This document shows, piece by piece, positions 1 to 6,946 of a DNA stretch of 15,751 bases. Both the position numbers and the translations under genes were made by a program. How positions within the stretch are numbered: the stretch's first letter is position 1; each line of letters starts with the position of its first letter. Origin of the DNA: Haemophilus haemolyticus_L (lineage in GTDB: Bacteria; Pseudomonadota; Gammaproteobacteria; Enterobacterales; Pasteurellaceae); contig NZ_QQGY01000015.1 of NCBI RefSeq assembly GCF_003490595.1, positions 1 through 15,751 of the forward strand. The letters are read 5' to 3'. The notes beneath the pieces are model-generated. The model saw only the letters and a list, made by a program, of their open reading frames with translations, had not been told where the DNA came from and searched no databases.

Positions 1-127
1 ATGCTGTCAGAGATTATTTGGATTACTATAATCATCGACGGATTCAACTAAAATTAAAAGGACTGAGTCCGATACAATATCGAAAACAATCCTTTAAATA
101 ACAGTCTAACTTTTTGGGGTCAGATCA
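1..127 (+). mobile_element. IS3-family (IS150 group) element, copy 1, 3' end only
   Basis: Positions 1-127 are the exact reverse complement of 8143-8269, the transposase-distal end of the complete IS copy further right. The element ends with CAGATCA at 121-127, the inverse of the TGATCTG terminus at 8143. The rest of this copy lies outside the window. It points in the opposite direction to copy 2, so the two copies bracket about 8 kb as inverted repeats. The bases just after it (AATT, 128-131) would be its target duplication, but the other flank is not visible. Confidence 0.93.
3..101 (+). CDS. IS3-family transposase OrfB, C-terminal fragment (cut by window edge)
   Basis: Reading from base 3 gives the last 32 residues of OrfB, beginning AVRDYLDYYNHRRI and ending at TAA 99-101. 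They are identical to the C-terminus of the OrfB at 8169-8948. The YYNHRRIQ...GLSPIQYR stretch is the typical tail of IS3-family integrase-type transposases, downstream of the catalytic Glu. Only the window edge truncates it here. Whether the whole copy is intact cannot be seen. Confidence 0.9.
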   Translation, partial: AVRDYLDYYNHRRIQLKLKGLSPIQYRKQSFK

Positions 128-139
128 AATTTTTATTGA

Positions 140-169
140 TTGTCGTAATGAAAATAAAAGATCTATACT
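140..169 (+). promoter_or_regulatory. possible gss promoter just inside the IS junction
   Basis: A -10-like TATACT at 164-169 follows a weak -35-like TTGTCG at 140-145 with an 18-base spacer, about 30 bases before the gss start. It lies 13 bases inside the junction with IS copy 1, so the insertion may have replaced whatever upstream control existed. This rests on motif matching only. Confidence 0.3.
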
Positions 170-200
170 AGCTACATTCATTTTTTACTCGGAAGATACG

Positions 201-2126
201 ATGACAGAACGTTCAGCCAATATCATTACCCACGATCCTTTTGGTAGCTTGCTTGGATATGCACCTGGTGGCGTGGCAATTTATTCCTCAGATTATAATA
301 CTGCAGATGATAAAGAGTTCCCGAATGATGCTGCATTTCGCAGTTATCTAGGGCGAGAATATATGGGCTATAAATGGCAGTGTGTGGAATTTGCACGTCG
401 TTATTTATATCTCAATCATGGCGTTGTGTTTGCCGATGTCGGTATGGCGTATGAGATCTTTTCTTTACGTTTTTTACGCCAAGTAGTGAACGATGCCTTG
501 TTGCCTTTGCAGGCATTTGCTAATGGTTGTAAACGTAAACCTCAAGCAGGTTCCCTATTAATTTGGCAAGAAGGGGGCGAATTTAAACACACGGGGCATG
601 TGGCAATTATCACCGAGGTGTTGCCTGATCGTATTCGAATCGCCGAGCAAAATGTGATTCATTCCCGCTTGCCAAGTGGTCAGCAATGGACGCGTGAATT
701 GCCGATGATTGTTTCAGAACAAGGTTATTTTCTACAAGATACTTTTGATGATACTAAAATTCTTGGTTGGATGATTCAAACGAGTGACACTGAATTTTCA
801 GAACCCCAACCTTTCCCAAAATCAACCGCACTTCGGTTACAAGCTCATCATATTGACAATCACGGGCAATTTAGTGGGAAATGGTTAAATGAAAATGAAC
901 CATTTGATATGGCTTATATCAAGGCGATGGGCGGGCATAAAGTGAGCCATTCTGATCAATATCGCTATTTTGCTATGTCTGAAAGTGCTCAACAGGAACT
1001 AATTCACGCCACGAATGAACTGCATTTAATGTATCTGCATGCAACAGACAAAGTACTTAAAGATGATAACCTGTTGCAGTATTTCAATATTCCGAAGCTC
1101 CTTTGGCCACGCTTAAGACTTTCTTGGCAAAATCGCCGTTATCAGACGATTACTGGTCGTTTAGATTTCTGTATGAGTGAACGAGGTTTGAAAGTCTATG
1201 AATATAATGCCGACTCAGCCTCTTGCCATGCTGAAGCGGGCGATATTATGAATCGTTGGGCAAAACAAGCTGGTGGCGTATTGGGGGAAAATCCGTCCGA
1301 TGGTTTGCGTAATGCGTTAGCTGATTGTTGGCAACATAGTCAAGCCTCAAAATTAGTTCATATTCTGCAAGATCACGATGATGAAGAAGATTATCATGCC
1401 ATGTTTATGCAACAGGCATTAGTGCAGGCGGGATTTCAAGCCAAAATTATTCATGGCACGGAAGGTTTACATTGGGATAATCGTGGTCGCCTGATTGATG
1501 ATGAAAATAACCAAGTTCAAACCGTTTGGAAAACTTGGGCTTGGGAAACCATGCTGGAACAACTTCGTGAAGATGCAACTGGAATGGAAGTCGCTCCGCC
1601 TATTCGCACAGGTTATCCTGAAGATAAAGTGCGGTTAATTGACGTACTACTTCGCCCAGAAGTGTTGGTTTATGAACCACTTTGGACAGCAATTCCAAGC
1701 AATAAGGCGATTTTGCCTGTGCTTTGGTCTTTATTCCCTAATCATCGTTATTTGTTAGAGGCAAGTTTTCATCTCACACCAAACTTAATCCAAAACGGCT
1801 ATGCACAAAAACCAATTGCAGGTCGCCGGGGTGATAATGTTAAATTGATTGGTGAAAATAATTCCATGCTAGACACAACCGATGGGCAATTTAGTCAGCA
1901 AGATAGTATTTATCAACAGCTTTGGTGTTTACCACAAGTGGAAGAGCAATATTTGCAAGTCTGTACTTTTACCGTGGGTGGGCATTATGGTGGCACTTGC
2001 CTACGTTCTGATTCGAGTCGTGTCATTGTAGGAAATAGCGATATGCAGCCTTTGAGGGTGTTGAAGGATAAGGTGTTTTTTGGACAAATAAATAATTATG
2101 CTGCCGTGCATTACTTACTAAAATAG
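201..2126 (+). CDS. gss: bifunctional glutathionylspermidine synthetase/amidase
   Basis: Product of 641 residues (E. coli Gss is 619). The N-terminal CHAP-type amidase domain (about 20-195) has the nucleophile in KWQCVEF (Cys61) and the catalytic His in HTGHVAI (His133). The C-terminal ATP-grasp-like synthetase domain carries the family signatures ATNELHLMYLHATDKVLKDD, YEYNADSASCH, VWKTWAWE and FTVGGHYGGTC. The enzyme makes glutathionylspermidine from glutathione, spermidine and ATP and also hydrolyses it, in the cytosol. ATG 201 is chosen because a GGAAG site lies at 191-195 and homology starts soon after it. The frame is open further left, but only through the IS end. The C-terminus (FFGQINNYAAVHYLLK) is longer than and unlike that of E. 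coli. Haemophilus is known to import rather than make glutathione, so the substrate would be imported. Two uptake sequences lie inside the gene, and codon use looks native. Confidence 0.95.
   Translation: MTERSANIITHDPFGSLLGYAPGGVAIYSSDYNTADDKEFPNDAAFRSYLGREYMGYKWQCVEFARRYLYLNHGVVFADVGMAYEIFSLRFLRQVVNDALLPLQAFANGCKRKPQAGSLLIWQEGGEFKHTGHVAIITEVLPDRIRIAEQNVIHSRLPSGQQWTRELPMIVSEQGYFLQDTFDDTKILGWMIQTSDTEFSEPQPFPKSTALRLQAHHIDNHGQFSGKWLNENEPFDMAYIKAMGGHKVSHSDQYRYFAMSESAQQELIHATNELHLMYLHATDKVLKDDNLLQYFNIPKLLWPRLRLSWQNRRYQTITGRLDFCMSERGLKVYEYNADSASCHAEAGDIMNRWAKQAGGVLGENPSDGLRNALADCWQHSQASKLVHILQDHDDEEDYHAMFMQQALVQAGFQAKIIHGTEGLHWDNRGRLIDDENNQVQTVWKTWAWETMLEQLREDATGMEVAPPIRTGYPEDKVRLIDVLLRPEVLVYEPLWTAIPSNKAILPVLWSLFPNHRYLLEASFHLTPNLIQNGYAQKPIAGRRGDNVKLIGENNSMLDTTDGQFSQQDSIYQQLWCLPQVEEQYLQVCTFTVGGHYGGTCLRSDSSRVIVGNSDMQPLRVLKDKVFFGQINNYAAVHYLLK
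825..833 (-). repeat. DNA uptake signal sequence (USS) in gss
   Basis: ACCGCACTT, an exact match to the Haemophilus uptake 9-mer on the minus strand, within the linker between the amidase and synthetase domains. Confidence 0.85.
1627..1635 (+). repeat. DNA uptake signal sequence (USS) in gss
   Basis: AAGTGCGGT followed by the AT-rich TAATT usual for the extended Haemophilus USS. With the copy at 825, it shows that gss is long resident in, or came from, this lineage. Confidence 0.85.
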
Positions 2127-2151
2127 AGTATTATCAACGGTCCTAATTTTT

Positions 2152-2180
2152 AAAGATTTGCGGAATTTTTACCGCTCTTT
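2152..2180 (+). terminator. weak possible terminator after gss
   Basis: AAAGA...GCGG, loop, CCGC then TCTTT can form a bulged hairpin 26 bases after the gss stop. There is no clean U run after it, so termination is uncertain. Confidence 0.3.
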
Positions 2181-2225
2181 ACTCGGATTTATATTTTTCT
2201 ATTTATAAGTTATAAGGCAACCATA

Positions 2226-2792
2226 ATGCATCAAATTAATTTGTTTCGTCCAACACTTTTGGCATTAAGTCTTGCTTTTGCGAATTCTTACGCGCAAGCC
2301 TCAATGGTACGTAATGATGTGGACTACCAATTCTTCCGTGATTTTGCTGAAAATAAAGGACAATTTACAGTCGGCTCTAGCAATATTCCTGTTTTTAATA
2401 AACAAGGTCAGAAGATTGCAACAGTATTACCCAATTTACCGATGCCTGATTTACATGTGGCAAATAGGGTAAGCGGTATTGCAACTTTGTTTAATCCTCA
2501 GTATATCGCCAGTGTAAAACATAACTTAGGTTATGGCTCGGTACAATTTGGCGATAGTGATAATAATTCAGATAGTCATTATTTTAACTATCTTATTACA
2601 GATCGAAATAATCATAGCCGGTTGGATTTTCATGCCCCGCGATTACATAAATTAGTGACCGAAGTTGCACCGATACCTCTAAATAATATTGCTTTTGATA
2701 ATGCTAAAAAAACAGGGCCACGCAATGGCGCTTTTTTAGATAAAAATTGTTATCCGTACTTTGTTCTAGTAGGATCTGGGGGCAATATTTAA
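2226..2792 (+). pseudogene. IgA-protease/Hap-like autotransporter, N-terminal fragment
   Basis: The 188-residue ORF starts with a signal peptide (about residues 1-26, cleavage near AQA). It continues with MVRNDVDYQFFRDFAENKG, the hallmark start of S6-family (IgA1 protease, Hap, App) passengers. His99 in SVKHN fits the catalytic His and Asp134 in LDFHAPRL the catalytic Asp of the trypsin-like triad. The catalytic Ser (GDSGS motif) is absent because homology stops at VGSG (about 2780), where intact relatives continue through the protease and a long beta-helix passenger. A stop follows within four codons, then AT-rich DNA of different character. An AAGG site lies 9 bases before ATG 2226. A signal peptide and part of a protease domain could still be made but cannot be an active protease. 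The matching beta-barrel is at 4386-5213. Confidence 0.88.
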
Positions 2793-2806
2793 GAAGTTTT
2801 ATAAAT

Positions 2807-3821
2807 TTATTTCTCCAATTCTAAAAGTACTTCATCAAGTTTATTAAGTAAGTACTCTGATGGGTCCTCTTCATCATTTTTTATTTTTATCATCTCTAAT
2901 AAGTCCTTATTTGTAAGTAATAATATTAATTTTCCATTTTCTCTTAAACAACCTTTTGCCGCCCAAAAAGCATTTTTGTCATAGCCTTCTGTAGTTACTA
3001 TTATACCAACAGATCTCAAAGCTTTAGAATATAAATATCTTTCTGTTGTATATATTTCTTTTTGAGTAACCTTATTCCGAATAATTCTTAAATTCAAAAA
3101 TCACATATTTTGATTTGAAATAATTTTCAACAATTGACCAAAATGTTTTTTTATTATCATCCTTGATTCTGCACAATAAATCAAATCTGTATAAATTATT
3201 GTTTGATTTTTTTTGTTCTTTCCATAAAGTTAAATCTTTTGAAAACAAAGACTTTAATATATCACAGCAAACATTTTCGTAGACACTAAAAAATTCTTTT
3301 CCAGATTGACACGAATTCAACTTCTTAATCAGTGATTTTGTATCATTATCATTATCATTATGGTGCAAGAAACCTATATCTATAAGAGGTTTTGTTGGAA
3401 AAATATCTTCTACAGAAAAGGGTAACATTGAATTCAATTTAGACTTAAGTTTATCTTTGTCTTTAACAACATAAAGTAAATTAGAAATGTCAATTATTTC
3501 TAGTTCTGGATATTTCTCTTTATATATACATTTTTCTTTCTCTTTAACTTCAAAAGCTGTAACAAGAACTGGTATCGCATCTGTACCCTTTGTATATTCA
3601 TAGACTTGTTTAATTGCTCCTTCTGAAATTCTTGAAAATTTAACTTTAATACAATAAGTTTTTTCTTCTTTTTTTGCAATAAAATCAGCTCGTCTATATA
3701 ATAAATTTGATACAGTATCTTCTTGAAATTCATCTTCAACTTTATATCCAAGTTTGCAAAATAAACTTAATATAAATTCTTCAAATAAATTCGCTTGTCT
3801 AACTATTTTATTATTACACAC
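2807..3821 (-). pseudogene. PD-(D/E)xK-like nuclease gene, frameshifted
   Basis: Two overlapping minus-strand frames (3821-3072 and 3097-2807) join into one protein of about 337 residues if a single base near 3074 is removed. The junction then reads FEFKNYSE-KVTQKEIY. The C-terminal domain has E184, D216 (YRFDLL) and E245-F-K247 (numbering from the TTG at 3827), the spacing of a PD-(D/E)xK nuclease core. The N-terminal part (FEEFILSLFCKLGYKV...RRADFIA...CIKVKF) looks like a second, degenerate Mrr-like fold with KVK where E/QxK is expected. GTG 3821 is preferred because an AGGGG site precedes it by about 8 bases, whereas TTG 3827 is too close. Very AT-rich, Lys/Asn-rich and without USS, so foreign. 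No methyltransferase partner is visible. Role as restriction or element-defence nuclease is inference. Confidence 0.62.
3342..3361. repeat. hexanucleotide tandem repeat (ATCATT)x3
   Basis: Three ATCATT units plus AT inside the nuclease frame, encoding Asn-Asp repeats (HHNDNDND). The unit is a multiple of three, so copy-number change would alter length but not frame. Confidence 0.8.
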
Positions 3822-3858
3822 TCTCAATTCCCCTTTATATAGATTTTGTTGTATAAAC

Positions 3859-3882
3859 AGTCATGACAAATATACCATGACT
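3859..3882. repeat. inverted repeat upstream of nuclease
   Basis: AGTCATG at 3859-3865 and CATGACT at 3876-3882 are perfect 7-bp arms around a 10-base AT spacer, about 40 bases before the nuclease start. It could be an operator or a short hairpin. The regulator is unknown. Confidence 0.45.
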
Positions 3883-3944
3883 CATAAAGCCATAACAGAA
3901 AATATTACAGTCTTGTAGTTACTGTTTTTCTATTAAGCTTTACT

Positions 3945-4384
3945 TTATTTTTTTTTGATATAGTCTTCAATACCAAACACATTCTTTTTATCAAAATCTT
4001 TAAGAAACTTATAATTCTCATGCTTTGTAATATCAAATTTATCTGACAAAAACGGTCCAATAGCTCAAAGCTGAAAGATACATTTACTACCATCCATAAC
4101 TGTTATCTCATCTTGGCTCATCAGTTCCTTGCCTGTCTTTTGGTAATTCAATCCATAACTATTGGCATTGAATAGTTTTTCCAATGTGTTATTCAAGTTT
4201 AGGTGGGAGGAGTTCTCATTTTATCTATACGATCTTTATTATAATTTCCGACTAAAAGATAGCCTGCTGTTTCTAATTTTGCAAATAAAATTCAGCAAAA
4301 TCTCTTCTTTATTTGCCACAGTATCTTTCGCAAACTTCACAGAGTTGTGATAAATCAAATAATTGTTCAAATACTTGGTCTTTA
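3945..4384 (-). pseudogene. decayed conjugation gene remnant, VirD4/TraG-like C-terminus
   Basis: On the minus strand from about 4182 to the TAA at 3945-3947, the frame reads SYGLNYQKTGKELMSQDE, then TVMDGSKCIFQL, a TGA at 4065-4067, then GPFLSDKFDITKHENY and KDFDKKNVFGIEDYIKKK. I recognise this as the C-terminal signature of VirD4/TraG-type coupling proteins from conjugative elements of low-GC Gram-positives (KCILQLRG-RPF-SDK-DITKH-NYK), recalled from memory rather than searched. The TGA falls where relatives have Arg, so it looks like a nonsense mutation. Upstream, further coding-like minus-strand sequence continues to about 4384 (...SVKFAKDTVANKEEILLN, then LFAKLETAGYLLVGNYNKDR). It is broken by apparent 1-bp indels near 4287-4290 and 4200-4203, and its family is not recognised. 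At least three lesions in 440 bases mark long-dead DNA. No USS. It sits head-on against the autotransporter barrel fragment. Confidence 0.6.
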
Positions 4385-4385
4385 C

Positions 4386-5213
4386 CCACTTAGTTCAGCA
4401 TTACAAATTGGAAGAAATTTAGATCGTCATTTATTAAGCCAAGATAAATCGAATGTTTGGGTGAATACCGAATCAAGTAAGAGAACTTATCGCTCTGACT
4501 ATAATCGTCCATATAAGCAAAATTTAACATTGACTCAAGTTGGCGTCGCTCAGGTATTAAATTCGAATATGCAAATTGGTGCGGTGCTTTCTCATTCTCG
4601 TGCGAATAATGAGTTTGATGAAAATGTATCGGGTACAAACCGACTAACTAGCATAAATGGTTTTATTAAAGGCGAGTGGAATAATGGCGTCTTTGCAAGT
4701 TTCGACTTAGGTTATGGGCGTAGCCGCAACAATGTGAAATTTGACGAAGAAAACAAAACGTTCCACCGAAATATTTTGAGTGCAGGGGGAAATATTGGGG
4801 ATTCTTTGGACTGGGGAATTAATGTCACACCTTCAGTTGGTATGCGCTACCACCGTCTATCTAGCACAAACTACCAATTAGACGGTGCAAATATCAACAG
4901 TAAAACGTTACATTTAACAACTTACCGTGCTGGTGTAATGTTAGATAAAACGTTTGATATAAATGGTGTAACATTCACCCCAAGTTTCTCAAGCAATTAC
5001 TATGATGCCACTCAACGAAAACTTGCCATTGAGGGGGTATTAAGCGTCAATGATGTCGCATTAAAACAACAATTTGGACGTTATTTTACTCATGAACTTG
5101 GTTTTAGTGCTCAGATGAAACAGTGGAATATAAGCACGAATATTGGAATGCTTAAGGGCTCTGATGTTGCGCTACAGAAATTTGCTTCATTTAAAGTTGG
5201 CTTTACTTGGTAA
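4386..5213 (+). pseudogene. IgA-protease/Hap-like autotransporter, C-terminal beta-barrel fragment
   Basis: From about PLSSALQIGRNLDRHLL onward the frame encodes a complete translocator barrel of about 275 residues. Matching landmarks in Hap/App barrels include QxDKSNVWVNT, RTYRSD, TQVGVAQVL...IGAVLSHSRANNEFDE and FGRYFTHELGFSAQM. It ends in KVGFTW, with the terminal aromatic expected for outer-membrane insertion. The frame extends left to a GTG at 4347, but that part is foreign junction sequence and not a plausible start. There is no signal peptide or passenger, so it cannot be exported. It is the other half of the gene beginning at 2226, same strand. The barrel itself shows no lesions, consistent with the disruption being fairly recent. 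Confidence 0.85.
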
Positions 5214-5222
5214 AAGTGCGGT
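5214..5222 (+). repeat. DNA uptake signal sequence (USS)
   Basis: AAGTGCGGT with a downstream AT tract (AGAAATTT), immediately after the barrel stop codon. Confidence 0.85.
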
Positions 5223-5253
5223 AGAAATTTAGAGCAAAATAAATACTAGCTTT

Positions 5254-5297
5254 AAGGACTGATGATGATATTTATCGGACTCAGTCCTTTTTATTTT
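5254..5297 (+). terminator. terminator of the autotransporter gene, with IS-like arm
   Basis: AAGGACTGA (5254-5262) pairs with TCAGTCCTT (5281-5289) across an 18-base loop and is followed by TTTATTTT: a good intrinsic terminator for the + strand. The right half, TATCGGACTCAGTCCTTTT at 5273-5291, is identical to 19 bases inside both IS copies (8196-8214 and, inverted, 56-74). Confidence 0.7.
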
Positions 5298-5328
5298 GTA
5301 TTTTTAGAGGGCAATTTCTAGACTAGAA

Positions 5329-5381
5329 CAAAAAATCAGCCATCAAACAGTGGTTATATAGTCCCATGTTTGATGGCTGAT
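5329..5381 (-). terminator. brnQ: intrinsic terminator of brnQ
   Basis: Perfect 15-bp arms at 5335-5349 (ATCAGCCATCAAACA) and 5367-5381, extendable by TGG/CCA past a bulged G. On the minus strand the stem runs straight into TTTTTT. It lies about 30 bases after the brnQ stop. Confidence 0.88.
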
Positions 5382-5409
5382 GAAGATTAGTTTTAATTTT
5401 TTTTGAATA

Positions 5410-6720
5410 TTAATGACTTGCTTTAGGCAATTCTTTTCCAATTAAAATGCTTGCAACTAACATCACTAAACTCGGAACCAACCAGGCCATTCCTTCAGAT
5501 GAAAGAGGGAAGTGTTCCAATAATGAATTAATGCTTTCTGGTAACATTTTAACGTTATTTAAGCTGTCACATAAACTAAAACAAACAGTTACGATTAATG
5601 TGCTGTTGTATGTAAATTTTATTGATGGAAGTTTTTTGCGTAAGAATTGCAATAATACAAGCACAATGGCTACCGGATAAATTAATAACAAAGCAGGGAT
5701 CGTAATGCGAAGTAGATCCGTTAAACCATATTGTGAAACAGTGATTGTCATTGCGGTAAAAAGTGCGGCCCAGAATGGGTAAGAAAAACGCACAGAGAAT
5801 TTTGAAAAATAGTCAGCAGCAGCACTCGTTACACCAACAAGGGTTGTTAAGCTCGCTAATACAATAATACCCGCCATAATCCAAGTTCCAGCAGAACCGA
5901 ATAAGACATTTACATAACGAGAGAAAATTTGTCCGCCATTAGTTGCACCTTCTGCAACTGCAGCACTAGTCGCGCCTAGATAGAAAAGCGAAAAATATAA
6001 ACCCGCAAGTAAGATGACTGAAACAAATCCAGCTGAGATAGTGTATTTCACGATATCTTTGGGTTGAGTTACATTTTTTGCTGCAAGTGCGCGAGCGACG
6101 ATTCCACCGAAAGCAATAGCTGCGAGTACGTCCATGGTTTGATAACCACTGGTTAAGCCGATTAATAAAGAATGCCCATTTTCATACGCTTTACTTGGCG
6201 CTTGAATTTCAGATAAAGGTGAAATGAAGACAGTGACGGCTACAGTAACTAATAACACAAGCAACGCCGGTGTCATGAATTTACCAACACTTGAAATAAT
6301 GGTATTTGGGCGAATCATAAAGCCCATCGCGATTAAGTTAAAGATGAGTGAAAAGAGGAAACGAACACTCGCATTATCTTCCACTAATCCTAAAGGTAAC
6401 CACGCCATTTCGTAAGCAACATTTGTGATACGTGGCATTGCAAAGGTGGAGCCAATGGTTAGATAAAGTATAACGAGAAAACCAGTGCCCGCCCATTTAG
6501 GTAAATCTTTCGTAAGTTCTTCACCACGACCTAAAATAGATACAATAACAAGTGTAATAAAAGGCATTAAAACACCGGTTAATACAAAACCGAAGGATGC
6601 GCCTGCCCAATGTTGTCCTGCTGTGAAGCCTTCCATTGGAGGAAAAATGATGTTACCTGCACCTAAAAATAAGGCGAAGATCATTATTCCTAAAACAATA
6701 ATATCTTTACGTGAAAACAT
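5410..6720 (-). CDS. brnQ: branched-chain amino acid:Na+ symporter
   Basis: Product of 436 residues, close to the E. coli BrnQ length, highly hydrophobic with about 12 predicted membrane segments. The N-terminus RKDIIVLGIMIFALFLGAGNIIFPPMEGFTAGQHW is the diagnostic LIVCS/BrnQ signature. Later landmarks are FAMPRITNVAYEM, GYQTMDVLAAIAFGGIVARAL and the SAAADYFSKF loop. It imports leucine, isoleucine and valine with sodium across the inner membrane. ATG 6720 matches the family start, although the ribosome site (AGAG) is weak. The gene is divergent from nhaA across 226 bases holding a CRP-type site, and it ends in its own strong terminator. A near-USS (AAGTGCGGC) lies inside it. No lesions. Confidence 0.94.
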   Translation of the reverse strand: MFSRKDIIVLGIMIFALFLGAGNIIFPPMEGFTAGQHWAGASFGFVLTGVLMPFITLVIVSILGRGEELTKDLPKWAGTGFLVILYLTIGSTFAMPRITNVAYEMAWLPLGLVEDNASVRFLFSLIFNLIAMGFMIRPNTIISSVGKFMTPALLVLLVTVAVTVFISPLSEIQAPSKAYENGHSLLIGLTSGYQTMDVLAAIAFGGIVARALAAKNVTQPKDIVKYTISAGFVSVILLAGLYFSLFYLGATSAAVAEGATNGGQIFSRYVNVLFGSAGTWIMAGIIVLASLTTLVGVTSAAADYFSKFSVRFSYPFWAALFTAMTITVSQYGLTDLLRITIPALLLIYPVAIVLVLLQFLRKKLPSIKFTYNSTLIVTVCFSLCDSLNNVKMLPESINSLLEHFPLSSEGMAWLVPSLVMLVASILIGKELPKASH

Positions 6721-6752
6721 AATTTTTTGACTCTAAAAATAAAAAGGCCTGC

Positions 6753-6774
6753 ATTCTACTACAAAGTGTAGAAT
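6753..6774. repeat. inverted repeat over the predicted brnQ promoter
   Basis: ATTCTAC (6753-6759) and GTAGAAT (6768-6774) are perfect arms with an 8-base spacer. They overlap a brnQ -10-like TATTCT (minus strand, 6775-6770), which places them well for a repressor site or for a hairpin at the transcript start. Confidence 0.5.
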
Positions 6775-6798
6775 ATCCCTATTCTGTAAAACTAAAAA

Positions 6799-6814
6799 TG
6801 TGAATTTCGTCACA
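6799..6814. promoter_or_regulatory. CRP (cAMP receptor protein) binding site
   Basis: TGTGAATTTCGTCACA is a perfect TGTGA-N6-TCACA dyad. For brnQ (minus) its centre lies about 43 bases upstream of a start predicted from TATTCT at 6775-6770, the spacing of a class II CRP-activated promoter. For nhaA it is about 140 bases before the start codon. The first half-site is TGTGA, not the TGCGA of competence (CRP-S) sites, so Sxy need not be involved. Confidence 0.72.
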
Positions 6815-6826
6815 ATATGAAGAATC

Positions 6827-6844
6827 TTATCGACAATTCGATAA
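6827..6844. repeat. perfect dyad upstream of nhaA, possible operator
   Basis: TTATCGA and TCGATAA are perfect 7-bp arms around CAAT. It lies on the nhaA side of the CRP site, about 100 bases before the nhaA start. It resembles an operator for a dimeric regulator, but I cannot assign one. Confidence 0.45.
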
Positions 6845-6946
6845 AAATCCCTGCAAAATCCACCGCTCTTTTCCCTTTGAGGGCAAAAATATGCTAGGAT
6901 TCAGTCTTTGTTAATTTTTTGTTATTTATTTTTGGAAGGAGTTTGC

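Noticed and set aside
114..200. Longer gss frame from TTG 114
   Set aside because: The extra 29 codons begin inside the IS terminus and have no ribosome site. ATG 201 has GGAAG at the right distance and matches the family start.
2272..2472. 66-residue + strand frame
   Set aside because: Out-of-frame shadow of the autotransporter N-terminal fragment, which has a signal peptide and family motifs.
3859..3882. Controller-protein (C-box) operator of a restriction-modification system
   Set aside because: The dyad does not match the usual GACT...AGTC double-box layout, and neither a C-protein nor a methyltransferase gene is present. Kept only as an unassigned inverted repeat.
3905..4093. 62-residue minus-strand frame
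   Set aside because: Out of register with the VirD4/TraG-like reading of the same strand and lacking any recognisable motif.
4162..4350. 62-residue + strand frame in the foreign block
   Set aside because: Antisense to the coding-like minus-strand remnant, with low-complexity Phe/Leu/Ser composition and no ribosome site.
2226..5213. Phase-variable autotransporter controlled by simple repeats
   Set aside because: No tetramer or long homopolymer tract lies in the promoter or 5' coding region. The gene is broken by replacement, not by a switchable repeat.
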